The position numbers were made by a program, and so were the translations under genes. 64,000 nt of DNA from the NCBI RefSeq assembly GCF_001189845.1, contig NZ_LFLZ01000027.1, forward strand, positions 1-64,000. The letters are read 5' to 3'. The stretch's first letter is position 1. Every line of letters starts with the position of its first letter. Of the stretch, positions 55,035-63,952 are shown piece after piece. Under the pieces are notes generated by a model, which was not told the origin of the DNA, searched no databases, and was given only the letters and a program-made list of their open reading frames with translations. This DNA is from Bradyrhizobium tropiciagri. GTDB taxonomy: Bacteria > Pseudomonadota > Alphaproteobacteria > Rhizobiales > Xanthobacteraceae.

Positions 55035-56069
55035 TCAACGGGAACGTGCCCGGCGGGGCGGTGCCGGGCTGATCCTGATGCGGCCGGAGGCGACGCTGAT
55101 AACCGCTCCGGCAAGCGTCTGTTTCAGCTTGGATTCGCGTTGTCCGATGGGCCCATCCAGCGCCTGATCGACCGCGGCGAGCAGGGTTTCGACTTTGCCG
55201 AGTTCGGCCGGCCCCTCATGTCCGGTGCGGTCGATGGCGCGCTTGAGCAAACGGAGGCGGATCTCGTCCGGCATCACCGCGAACAGCGCGGCGTCGAAGC
55301 CTGCGTCGAGGTTATCCTCGCTTTTCAACGCAAGATAGCGCTCGGCGCCATCGACCAGCACCTCCAGCGCGGCATTGGCCCGCGCGATCCGCGCGGCAAG
55401 CCGTGCCAGGTTCCTCGCGTCGCCGCCCTCCTCGGCCAATAGCGGCATCAGTGCGCGCAGCCGCGGTCGCGTGAAGGTCAGGTCGCGGTTGGTCGGATCG
55501 TCGGCAAAGCCGATGCGCGCCTTCTGCAGCGTTGCGATCAGCTGCGCCTTGGAGATATCGAGCAGCGGCCGCGTCAGCAGAACGCCGTCGCGCTCGGTCT
55601 CGCGCGCCATCGCCGACAGGCCCGCGACGCCGCTGCCGCGCAGCATCCGCATCAGCAGCGTCTCGGCCTGGTCGTCACGGGTGTGCGCGGTCAGGATATG
55701 CGTGGCGCCGTGCTTGCGCGCGGCTTGTGTGAGCAGACGGTAGCGCGCCTCGCGTGCGGCGGCCGGCACGCCGGTGCTGGGCTTGGATCCGTTCCAGCGC
55801 AACGTGTGATGTGGCAGGTCGAGGCTTCGCGCCAGCCGCTTGACATCGCGCGCCTCGCGAGCCGCTTCAGGACGCAGACCGTGATCGACGGTGACCGCCA
55901 CCAGCCGCGGCCCTTGCGCGAGCGCGCGGCGCCAGCGCGCGGCCAGCCACATCAGCGCGACTGAATCCGGACCACCGGACACCGCAAGCACGATCGCCGG
56001 CGCGCGCGCCAGGCCTGCGAACAGGCGCTTGGCGTCCCTTGCGGGGATGGCGGATTGGTCGTCGGGCAT
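55035..56069 (-). CDS. tilS: tRNA(Ile)-lysidine synthase
   Basis: A 344-residue enzyme that converts cytidine 34 of the AUA-reading isoleucine tRNA to lysidine, using ATP and lysine; it is normally essential. The PP-loop ATP motif SGGPDS is at residues 31-36, followed by VDHGLRPEA and TAHTRDDQAETLLMRMLRGSG. The C-terminal part is shorter than in E. coli (432 residues), as usual in alphaproteobacteria. It lies between cpoB and ftsH, the classic order. Confidence 0.95.
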   Translation of the reverse strand: MPDDQSAIPARDAKRLFAGLARAPAIVLAVSGGPDSVALMWLAARWRRALAQGPRLVAVTVDHGLRPEAAREARDVKRLARSLDLPHHTLRWNGSKPSTGVPAAAREARYRLLTQAARKHGATHILTAHTRDDQAETLLMRMLRGSGVAGLSAMARETERDGVLLTRPLLDISKAQLIATLQKARIGFADDPTNRDLTFTRPRLRALMPLLAEEGGDARNLARLAARIARANAALEVLVDGAERYLALKSEDNLDAGFDAALFAVMPDEIRLRLLKRAIDRTGHEGPAELGKVETLLAAVDQALDGPIGQRESKLKQTLAGAVISVASGRIRISPAPPRRARSR

Positions 56070-56120
56070 CGCAGAACCAGCAGGTCGTGGAAAGGCCGGA
56101 AGCGGCCTCTCCTTGCCGGT

Positions 56121-57167
56121 TTAGCACTTCACGCGCTTCTGCTCGCGGTCAACCGCAGCTTTGACCCCGCCGGATGCGCGCGGGTACTTCCGCGTGATCT
56201 CGCCGAACGCGGCGCAGGCGGCTTCCTTTTCCTTCAGCGCCGCCAGCGACTGGCCGAGCCGCAGCAGCGCGTCGGGCGCCTTCGCTGATTTGTCGAACTT
56301 GGTGGTCACGCCGAGGAAGGTTTCCGCGGCGTCGCGATATTGCTGGCGCTGGAAATAGCTTTCGCCGAGCCAGTACTGCGAATCCGCCACCAAGGGATCG
56401 GTTGGATACTTCGTCGCGAAGTTCTTCATGGTCTCTTCGGCGAGCGCATAGTCCTTGCGCTGCATGTAGCCGATGCCGAGGTCGAACTCGTCCTTCGACG
56501 TGGCCGACGGCGGCAATGTGGTCAGGGCCGCGCTTGCGCCGGGAGCACCGCGCTGCGGGCTGGTGTTGCCGAGATTGAGCGGCTCGCCCGCCCCGCGGCC
56601 GCCGGGCGCGCCGACCGCCGCCTCGTTCTGCATCGGCATCTGGCCGCCGCCGAGCGCGCGCGGAGCGCCGGGAGCATTTGGGTTCTGGCTCGGATCGAAG
56701 GCGTCGCCGCGGCCGCGGCGGCCGGGGGCTGCCGCAGTTGCCGGCTCCTGCACGATCGGCGCGGGCGTTGCGATCTGCTGCTGGTCATAGCCGCCCTGCG
56801 GCTGCCGGCCATATCCTTGCTGTGGCTGGCCGTATCCCTGTTGCGGCTGGGCGTAGCCCGGCTGGGCTTGCGGGTAAGCCTGCGGCTGCTGCGCCGGAGG
56901 CACCGCCGCGACATTGGGCTGGCCGGCCGGAGCCTGTCCTTGAGCGCCGGGCGGCTGGCCACCAAGCTGGCGCAGCCGCTCTTCGAGCTGACGGTTGCGG
57001 TACTGCAGTTCCTCGTTCTGACCGGTCAGCTGCCGCAGCTGGTTTTCAAGCCGCTCGATCCGCATCTCGGCATCGGAATCGTCGGACTGGGCAAACACTG
57101 GTGCGGAAACGGCGAACAGCGCCGCGATCGCCGCGGCGGAGGAAAGAAAATGAAGCCTGGATGACAT
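56121..57167 (-). CDS. cpoB: cell division coordinator CpoB (YbgF)
   Basis: A 348-residue periplasmic protein of the Tol-Pal system that links outer-membrane constriction with peptidoglycan synthesis. A signal peptide (cleavage after VFA near residue 26) precedes a coiled coil (about 34-66; EMRIERLENQLRQL), a long Gln/Pro/Gly-rich linker with QPQQGYG repeats (about 70-215) and three TPR repeats at the end (about 225-340; DEFDLGIGYMQRKDYALAEETM). I chose the ATG at 57167 (AGGG upstream); the frame is open to 57248. The long linker is larger than in E. coli. Confidence 0.93.
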   Translation of the reverse strand: MSSRLHFLSSAAAIAALFAVSAPVFAQSDDSDAEMRIERLENQLRQLTGQNEELQYRNRQLEERLRQLGGQPPGAQGQAPAGQPNVAAVPPAQQPQAYPQAQPGYAQPQQGYGQPQQGYGRQPQGGYDQQQIATPAPIVQEPATAAAPGRRGRGDAFDPSQNPNAPGAPRALGGGQMPMQNEAAVGAPGGRGAGEPLNLGNTSPQRGAPGASAALTTLPPSATSKDEFDLGIGYMQRKDYALAEETMKNFATKYPTDPLVADSQYWLGESYFQRQQYRDAAETFLGVTTKFDKSAKAPDALLRLGQSLAALKEKEAACAAFGEITRKYPRASGGVKAAVDREQKRVKC

Positions 57168-57360
57168 TTTGCCCTGACGACGAGATCGACGTGAAAAGCG
57201 AGCGACATTGAAGGACGGAGTACGCCAGAATTGTGACTGGCACTTCAAATCCGGGACAGCGCCGCGGATACCGGTTTAGTACGGGCGCTGGAACAAGCAA
57301 GCGGCCAATTGCGCGCAGCTTCGTTCATCTTGATGAAAGCGGCCCAGCCTACATGCGGCC

Positions 57361-57389
57361 AAAACAAAACCGGCGCCCGAAGGCGCCGG
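57361..57389 (-). terminator. Rho-independent terminator of pal
   Basis: On the minus strand: CCGGCGCC-TTCG-GGCGCCGG followed by TTTTGTTTT, 24 bases past the pal stop. The stable TTCG loop and T run are textbook. It separates pal from cpoB, which must then have its own promoter in the 190 bases that follow. Confidence 0.85.
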
Positions 57390-57413
57390 CTTGGAAACGT
57401 ATTCGCGATCGCG

Positions 57414-57896
57414 TCAGGAGCTGGCGTTCAGCACGGTGACGGCGCGACGATTTTGCGACCAGCAGGAGATGTCGTTACAGACCGCGACCGGGCGCTCCTT
57501 GCCGTAGGAGATGGTGCGCATGCGGCTCGGATCGATACCGCGCGAGGCAAGGTAGGCGCGAACCGACTGGGCGCGGCGGGCACCGAGCGCGATGTTGTAT
57601 TCGCGCGTGCCGCGCTCGTCCGCATGACCTTCGATGGTGAAGGAATAGCGGTTGTAGGTCTGCAGCCACTGCGCCTGCTTGTCGAGGGTCGCAGTCGCCT
57701 GCGGGCTGAGATCGGTCTGATCGCTTTCAAAGAACACGCGGTCGCCGACATTGACCACGAAGTCCTGCTGGCTACCCGGGGTCGCGGCGCCCCCAATCGC
57801 GCCATTGGCGTCCAACGGGTTCTTGTTGGCGCAAGCGCCCATCGACAGCGCCACCGCCAGAACCGCAACCAGCTTCATACCCTGGAGATAATTCAT
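57414..57896 (-). CDS. pal: peptidoglycan-associated lipoprotein Pal
   Basis: A 160-residue outer-membrane lipoprotein that tethers the outer membrane to peptidoglycan and binds TolB. The lipobox LSMGAC gives a lipidated cysteine near residue 22. The OmpA-like domain follows, with FESDQTDLSPQA and the diaminopimelate-binding segment EGHADERGTREYNIALG. I chose the ATG at 57896 because GGAGG lies eight bases upstream. Tol-Pal order would put it directly after tolB, but two other genes intervene here. Confidence 0.96.
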   Translation of the reverse strand: MNYLQGMKLVAVLAVALSMGACANKNPLDANGAIGGAATPGSQQDFVVNVGDRVFFESDQTDLSPQATATLDKQAQWLQTYNRYSFTIEGHADERGTREYNIALGARRAQSVRAYLASRGIDPSRMRTISYGKERPVAVCNDISCWSQNRRAVTVLNASS

Positions 57897-58167
57897 TCCC
57901 GGAGCCTCCACGCTCACGCTCTTCGTACTACCCAATCGGTCTACAGGGCGATGGTTAAGCGAACGTTCCGTCAACCTTGACGAGACCTTGCTGGACCCCA
58001 TCAAATGCCAGACAATGCCGGAAAGCGCCCCCGATGGTTAATGGGTGGCAAATGTGGCGCGACGGTGAAGGGAAGGCAAGGTTCGCGGGAACCGGCCGCT
58101 TTTGCAGGACAATTTGGCCCGCGCGCAACAGCCGGCCGACTTCAGATCGATACGAATGCCGGTTTTC

Positions 58168-58902
58168 TCAGGGATTCGGCACGATCGACGCGCGCTCGAA
58201 CGGCCGGACCATACCGTCGGGCTGCAATTGGCCTTCCCGATCGAACAGCATCCGCCGCTCGAAGGCGCTCGAGCGCAGGAATGGATAGCGGGCCAGCACG
58301 CGTTCCCGCACCGTCGGCAGATGCGACGCCATCAGGCCGACCGGCTTCACCAGCCCGGGATAGAGCCGCGGCTCCGACCAGGTCTCGTGCAGGAACACGC
58401 GCCGGTAGAATGCCATGTGCTCTGGCCGGACCGGCGCGAGCCCGTAATCGGCATTGAAATGCACGCCCGCGGTCGAGCCGAGACGCACCGTGACATAGGG
58501 CAGTTCCGGATTGTTCCGCGCCTTGTCGGGATCGGCGACGAAGCGCGTCGAATCGATAAAGACCAGACCCTCATCGAGTTTCGGCAGCAGTACGTCGCCG
58601 AACACATCGAGCGTCGGCGAGGAACGCCACTCCGGCGTCGCCACGGTGATCCGGATCGAGCTGCAGAGCTCGCCGTGCAGATAGACGCCGAACACCCAGG
58701 CATTGGGCGCATCATCGAATGCATCGACGACGCGTTCGTCCGCCGAGGGCCGGATCGCGCCTTCGCGCAGATAGGCGCGGTAGCGCAGGCGGTAAATCTC
58801 GTCTTTCTGTTCCGGGGTCTGAGCGAGACGGTAGTCGACTTGATCCAGCGGGTCCGCAAGCCTTCCTGTCGCGGGCTTGATGGCTTCGGCCGCGGACCTC
58901 AT
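58168..58902 (-). CDS. FeeM-like N-acyl amino acid synthase domain protein
   Basis: A 244-residue protein with a GNAT-like fold of the FeeM group (long-chain N-acyl amino acid synthases, related to LuxI-type acyl-homoserine lactone synthases). The segment RLAQTPEQKDEIYRLRYRAY at about 32-51 matches the family start, followed by SSIRITVATPEWRSSPTLDVF and STRFVADPDKARNN. The real product cannot be told from sequence. I chose the ATG at 58902 (AGGGAG upstream) over 58929. It lies between the GGDEF-EAL gene and pal on the same strand, inside the Tol-Pal region. Confidence 0.8.
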   Translation of the reverse strand: MRSAAEAIKPATGRLADPLDQVDYRLAQTPEQKDEIYRLRYRAYLREGAIRPSADERVVDAFDDAPNAWVFGVYLHGELCSSIRITVATPEWRSSPTLDVFGDVLLPKLDEGLVFIDSTRFVADPDKARNNPELPYVTVRLGSTAGVHFNADYGLAPVRPEHMAFYRRVFLHETWSEPRLYPGLVKPVGLMASHLPTVRERVLARYPFLRSSAFERRMLFDREGQLQPDGMVRPFERASIVPNP

Positions 58903-59075
58903 GTGGTACTCCCTGAAACAACTCAACAACTTGAACGCGCGTCCAAAAGATTAACAGCTTCTTAATAATCGTCAAAGCAATCGAGGCAATACAGTTAACC
59001 TCCGACCGCAAGGGTGCACGTCAGGTCGTGCATCTGACGGCCATCACAACTATCGATTGAAGGTATTCGGACGGC

Positions 59076-61400
59076 TCACGCGATCGAGCGCGAGGGAACC
59101 ACGTGCAGCTGCTCGTCGGGCCGCCGGCCATGCGAGGCATTGAGCAGCTGGCGGATGCGGACGGCGGGAACCGGCCGGCTGAACAAATATCCCTGCGCTT
59201 CGGTCACCGCGCCGTCGGCGCTGATCAGTTCGAGCTGCTCATTGGTTTCGATGCCCTCGACCACGACCGACATGCCGAGGTCCGCAGACAGCCGCGCCAC
59301 GCCGCGCAGCAAGGTCAGCGGCCGATCGCTGTCGATGCCTTCGAGGAAGGAACGGTCGATCTTGACCTTCTGCAGCGGGAAATTGTGCAAATAGCTGAGC
59401 GACGAGTAGCCGGTGCCGAAATCATCCAGCGAGATCCGCACCCCGAGTGAACGCAGCTGCGACAGCACGTCGTGGGTCAGTTCGGTGTTGTGCAGCAGCG
59501 AGGATTCGGTGATCTCGATCTCGAGGCGGTGCGCCGGCAGGCCGGAGACCTCGAGCGCGTAGCGGACCTCGCTCAGCACGTCGCGCTGATGGAACTGCTG
59601 CGGCGAGAAATTGACCGCGACGCTGACCGCCTCGGGCCACTTCATGCATTCCATGCAGGCCTTGCGCAGGATCCAGCGGCCGAGATCGACGATCAGGCCC
59701 ATATCCTCGGCGACCGGAATGATATCGACCGGAGAGACGGTGCCGCGCGCCGGATGGTTCCAGCGCAGCAGCGCCTCGCAGGTCGAGACCTTGCCGGACT
59801 TCAGATTGATCAGCGGCTGGTAGAACAGCTCGAATTCCTCGTTGGCGAGGGCCTTGCGCAGATCGAGCTCGAGGATGCGGCGGGCCTCGACGGTCTGCGC
59901 CATCTCGTCGCGGAAGAAGCAGAAGGTGCCGCGGCCGTCGGCCTTGGCGCGGTACAGCGCCATGTCGGCGTTCTTCAGCAGCGTGTCTGCGCCGACACCG
60001 GGCGCGGTCATCGCTATGCCGACGCTGGCGCCGATCTCGACCAGATGGTTGTCGATCTTGTAGCGCTCGCTGAGGCGGTCGACGATGCGCCGTGCCAGCG
60101 CGGCGGCGTCCTCATGCGAGTGGATGTTCTGCTGGAACACGACGAACTCGTCGCCGCCGAACCGCGCCACGAAATCCTCCGGACGCAGCATCTCGCGCAG
60201 CCGCTCGGCGACCGCGCAGAGCAGCTGGTCGCCGCAGGGATGGCCGAGCGTATCGTTGACCTGCTTGAACTGGTCGAGATCGACGAACAGCAATGCGGAG
60301 CGGTGGTCGCCATGCTGCATGGCGAGCAGCCGGCCGATCTCGTCGCGGAAATTGACGCGGTTGGGCAGCGCAGTCAGCTCGTCGTAGCGTGCGAGGTGGC
60401 TGATCCTGGCCTCGGCGTCCTTGCGCTCGGTGATGTCCTCGACGAGCACCACGGTGCCGCCGCCCGCCATCGGCTGGAACGTCCAGTCGAGCGAGCGGTT
60501 CTGGGCCGGATCGGGGTCGCTGGTGACGATGTCGCCGCGCTGCGAGCTCTCGATCTCGTAGAGGATCTGCTGCGCGGCCGCTGCCGAGATCGCGCCGGAC
60601 AGCACGCAGGCATTGCAGATGTCGGTCGCGCTGGCGCCGCGCTGCACGAAATCCTCCGACAGCTCCATCATCTCGATGAAGCGGTGGTTCATCACCGCAA
60701 GGCGGCCGTCGGCAGAGAACATGCACAGGCCGTGCGGCATGTTGTTCAGCGCGGTATCGAACTGGCCCGCCAGCGCCGCCTCGCGCTCTTTGGCGATCCA
60801 GGCATTGACGTAGATGCGCTGCAGGCTCGTGGTGAGGTGGCGGATGGCGCTGAAGAACACCAGGCTGAGCAGCGCAAGCGCGATGTGATAGGGACCGCCG
60901 ACATACATCAGCGCGGCGATCAGGGGACCGATCGACATCAACAGATGCAGATGGAAGATCTGCGGCCGGCCGAAGGTCCGCCCGACCCCAGCCGAGGTAT
61001 AGGCGACCACCGTGGTCACGCAGAGCATGTGGGCTGCGGCATCGTTGGTCGTGACCAGGACGGCGGCGCCCCACAGGCCGAGCGCAATGCCGTAGGCGAG
61101 GCTGCCGATCCGGTAGCGCTTCTCCCACGCCTCGGACTCTTCGACGGTGAGCCGGGAATTGCGCTGCTGGTAGCGGTACATCTGCCACGCGCGCGCCAGA
61201 CCGACCACGATGAACAGCGGCACGCACAGCCAGGACAACAGATTGCCGGTGACGAACGCGATCACGGCGCCCGCGATCGCGGGGCCGAAAGCGCCGAAGA
61301 CCATGGGCGCGGGGTTCATGAACAGGGAATCGACCAGCGCCGCGGAGATCGTCGGCGACATCGACTGGTCCGGTTCTCCCGTCTGACTTGCAAACTGCAT
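59076..61400 (-). CDS. membrane GGDEF-EAL c-di-GMP protein
   Basis: A 774-residue signalling protein. About five membrane helices (residues 20-190) form an uncharacterised sensor region, followed by a PAS-like domain (about 220-335), GGDEF and EAL. The cyclase motif GGDEF (415-419) and the RxxD inhibitory site (RPED, 406-409) are intact. The EAL domain is intact too: EAL 542-544, NFSPQQF, EITES, DDFGTGYSS, KIDRSF, VVEGIET. It can in principle both make and break c-di-GMP. It lies between tolB and the FeeM-like gene, same strand. Confidence 0.93.
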   Translation of the reverse strand: MQFASQTGEPDQSMSPTISAALVDSLFMNPAPMVFGAFGPAIAGAVIAFVTGNLLSWLCVPLFIVVGLARAWQMYRYQQRNSRLTVEESEAWEKRYRIGSLAYGIALGLWGAAVLVTTNDAAAHMLCVTTVVAYTSAGVGRTFGRPQIFHLHLLMSIGPLIAALMYVGGPYHIALALLSLVFFSAIRHLTTSLQRIYVNAWIAKEREAALAGQFDTALNNMPHGLCMFSADGRLAVMNHRFIEMMELSEDFVQRGASATDICNACVLSGAISAAAAQQILYEIESSQRGDIVTSDPDPAQNRSLDWTFQPMAGGGTVVLVEDITERKDAEARISHLARYDELTALPNRVNFRDEIGRLLAMQHGDHRSALLFVDLDQFKQVNDTLGHPCGDQLLCAVAERLREMLRPEDFVARFGGDEFVVFQQNIHSHEDAAALARRIVDRLSERYKIDNHLVEIGASVGIAMTAPGVGADTLLKNADMALYRAKADGRGTFCFFRDEMAQTVEARRILELDLRKALANEEFELFYQPLINLKSGKVSTCEALLRWNHPARGTVSPVDIIPVAEDMGLIVDLGRWILRKACMECMKWPEAVSVAVNFSPQQFHQRDVLSEVRYALEVSGLPAHRLEIEITESSLLHNTELTHDVLSQLRSLGVRISLDDFGTGYSSLSYLHNFPLQKVKIDRSFLEGIDSDRPLTLLRGVARLSADLGMSVVVEGIETNEQLELISADGAVTEAQGYLFSRPVPAVRIRQLLNASHGRRPDEQLHVVPSRSIA

Positions 61401-61584
61401 TGTGAGAGCGCGCGTCCTTTTCAGCTCGCACTCTTACTGATCGCAGGTGAAGTCTTTCTGAGGGAATATCGTTAGCGAGTCCTTGCCGCGGACTATCAAC
61501 GACCGGAATTCACCATAAAAATCAGTGCGCTAGATGAGAAGCGCCGACCCGCCCCGGGGTTCCCCGGAGCAGCTATGCACGCCC

Positions 61585-62919
61585 TCACGACAACAGCGGC
61601 GACCAGGCGGGGTCGGAGGCAAAACCGGGGGTCGGGACCCGCAGCTCATTGCGCCCGGAAACGTCGATGGTGAACAGCGACGGTCCGCTGTTGCCGCCGG
61701 GATCGCGGAAGAACATCACGACGCGTCCGTTCGGCGCGAAGGTCGGACCTTCATTGTGGAAGCCCGAGGTCAGGATGCGCTCGCCCGAGCCATCCGGCTT
61801 CATGATGCCGATCGCGAACTGCCCGCCGCCCTGCTTGGTGAAGGCGATGTAGTCGCCGCGCGGCGACCACACCGGCGTCGAATAGGTGCCGTCACCGAAC
61901 GAGATGCGCTGCGCGGCGCCGCCGGTTGCCGGCATCACATAGATCTGCGGCTTGCCGCCGCGATCGGACTCGAAGCAAAGCCGCGTGCCGTCCGGCGCGT
62001 AGGATGGCGAGGTGTCGATCGCCGGCGTGTCGGTCAGCCGCGTCATCGACTTCGAGCGCAGATCCATCACGAACAGGTTGGAGTTGCCGCCCTGCTGCAG
62101 GCTCATGATGACGCGTTGGCCGTCGGGCGAGAAGCGCGGCGAGAACGACATGCCGGGGAAGTTGCCGACGATCTCGCGCTGGCCGGTCTCGATGTTGAGC
62201 AGATAGACGCGCGGGTCGCCCTGCCCGAATTCCATGTAGGTGATTTCCTGGGTCGACGGCGAGAAGCGCGGCGTCAGCACGAGGTCGGAGCCGCGGGTCA
62301 GATAGCGCACGTTGGCGCCGTCCTGGTCCATCAGCGCGAGCCGCTTGACGCGGCGATCCGCCGAGCCGCTCTCGTCGACGAACACGACGCGGGTATCGAA
62401 ATAGCCCTTCTCGCCGGTCATGCGTTCGTAGATCTGGTCGGAGATGATGTGCGCGATGCGGCGCCAGTATTCGGCCGAGGTGTCGTACTGCTGGCCGGCG
62501 AGCTGCTGGCCGGTATTGACGTCCCAGAGCCGGAATTCCGCCTTCACGCGGCCGCTGCCCTGGCGCGTCATTCGGCCGGTCACCAACGCCTGTGCGTTGA
62601 TGCTCTTCCAGTTGTTGAAGTTCGGCGCCGCGTCGATGTTGATCTGCTTCTCGAGATAGGCAGCCTGATCGATCGGCGCGAACAAGCCGCTGCGCTTCAG
62701 GTTGTTGGTGATCACTTGCGTGACGCCAACACCGACTTCGGCGTCGCCGGGTGTGCCGGCAGCGAAGTTCGGGATTGCGATCGGCACCGGCGCGAACTCG
62801 CCTTCCGGAATCGGAATTCGTTTGGGGCCAGCCTGCCCGAAAGCGCTCCGGGTTCCGGCAAGCGCGCCGAGGGCCGCAATTCCGGAGATCATCTGTCGAC
62901 GGTCGAGGCGAAATTTCAT
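61585..62919 (-). CDS. tolB: Tol-Pal system protein TolB
   Basis: A 444-residue periplasmic protein with an N-terminal domain and a six-bladed beta propeller (from about residue 175, with repeated PRFSPDG, SPSYAPDG, PVWSPRGD, PTFAPNG). It connects Pal with TolA during outer-membrane constriction. The signal begins MKFRLDRRQMISG, with paired arginines that suggest Tat export. The start at 62919 is preferred because the signal follows at once; an ATG at 62946 is nine codons upstream and no ribosome site decides. tolA lies upstream with a short gap. Confidence 0.95.
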   Translation of the reverse strand: MKFRLDRRQMISGIAALGALAGTRSAFGQAGPKRIPIPEGEFAPVPIAIPNFAAGTPGDAEVGVGVTQVITNNLKRSGLFAPIDQAAYLEKQINIDAAPNFNNWKSINAQALVTGRMTRQGSGRVKAEFRLWDVNTGQQLAGQQYDTSAEYWRRIAHIISDQIYERMTGEKGYFDTRVVFVDESGSADRRVKRLALMDQDGANVRYLTRGSDLVLTPRFSPSTQEITYMEFGQGDPRVYLLNIETGQREIVGNFPGMSFSPRFSPDGQRVIMSLQQGGNSNLFVMDLRSKSMTRLTDTPAIDTSPSYAPDGTRLCFESDRGGKPQIYVMPATGGAAQRISFGDGTYSTPVWSPRGDYIAFTKQGGGQFAIGIMKPDGSGERILTSGFHNEGPTFAPNGRVVMFFRDPGGNSGPSLFTIDVSGRNELRVPTPGFASDPAWSPLLS

Positions 62920-62990
62920 GGTCCGCAAATCATTCGTGTTGGTCATTGTCGGTAACTTTGCTTGCCGTTGGCCAGGCGACGCGATTGTCC

Positions 62991-63947
62991 TCAGGTCTTC
63001 CGTTCCGTGAACACCGGCGCGAAATACTTCCATTCATCGAAGAAGGCGGCCGGCAGCTTATACGGCTGGCATTCGATGATCGCCCGCAGCGCGCTCTCCT
63101 GATAGACGCGCAAATAGGGCGTTCCCGGGGTGCCTTCCGGCACCGGCGGCGCTTCGAGCTTGCCCTCACGGTTCAGCTTGATCTCGAAAACGGCCTCGGT
63201 CTGCTGTGCCTCGATGCCGCCATAGGGCTTCTTCCAGCAACGCTCGACCTGCTGCTTGAACATTGCGCCCCAGGTCGCGGAGTTGTCGGCGGCCTTGCCC
63301 TTGGCAGTACCGAGCGATGCATTGGCGTTGAGCGTATCGCCAGTTGCCGAGGCGCGCGTCGGGTCGCGCTTGTCGAGCAGTGCCGCGATCTTGCTCTGGT
63401 CGAACACGCGATCCTTCGGCTTCTGCTCCGGCGGCGGCTTGGCGGCCTGTGCGACAGGCTTCGGCGGCGGCTTCTTCTCTTCCTTCTTGATCGCTTCCGC
63501 GATCGGGTCGGGCTTCACCGGATCGGGCTTCTTCTCGACCGGCTTCGGCTCTTCCTTCGGCTTGTTCTCGACCTTCTTCGGCGGATCCGGCTTCTTGTCT
63601 TCCGGCTTCTCCACCTTCGGGGTGGGCGCCGGCGCCATATCGGTCACGACCGGTGGCTTCTTGTCGTCGATCTTGCCAACAGCGTCGTCCATCGGCTTGG
63701 CCTCGGCGACCTTCTCGACCAGCGGCTTGGGATTTTCCTTCTTGCCGTCCTTCTGGCCAGACATCACGTGCGAAAGCTGGTCGGAGGAGATCACGTCGAC
63801 GGCAACGGATTCCTCTTCGGGCATGACATACGCCCGGGTCGAAAACGACACGAGGCCCCACCCGATCACGAGCACGTGCAGGGCAATCGACGCCGCCAGA
63901 GTCTTGTCGACCTTGACCTTCAAATCAGGCTTCCCCGTGCTTGGCAT
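62991..63947 (-). CDS. tolA: Tol-Pal system protein TolA
   Basis: A 318-residue protein that spans the periplasm from the TolQR motor to TolB/Pal. One N-terminal helix (about 17-38; LAASIALHVLVIGWGLVSF) anchors it, followed by a Lys/Pro-rich region (about 65-200; repeated KPxPVEKKPDP) instead of the Ala-rich helix of E. coli. The C-terminal domain (about 225-318) has WGAMFKQQVERCWKKPYG and a pair of cysteines. The ATG at 63947 lies five bases after the tolR stop. Confidence 0.93.
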   Translation of the reverse strand: MPSTGKPDLKVKVDKTLAASIALHVLVIGWGLVSFSTRAYVMPEEESVAVDVISSDQLSHVMSGQKDGKKENPKPLVEKVAEAKPMDDAVGKIDDKKPPVVTDMAPAPTPKVEKPEDKKPDPPKKVENKPKEEPKPVEKKPDPVKPDPIAEAIKKEEKKPPPKPVAQAAKPPPEQKPKDRVFDQSKIAALLDKRDPTRASATGDTLNANASLGTAKGKAADNSATWGAMFKQQVERCWKKPYGGIEAQQTEAVFEIKLNREGKLEAPPVPEGTPGTPYLRVYQESALRAIIECQPYKLPAAFFDEWKYFAPVFTERKT

Positions 63948-63952
63948 GGTGG

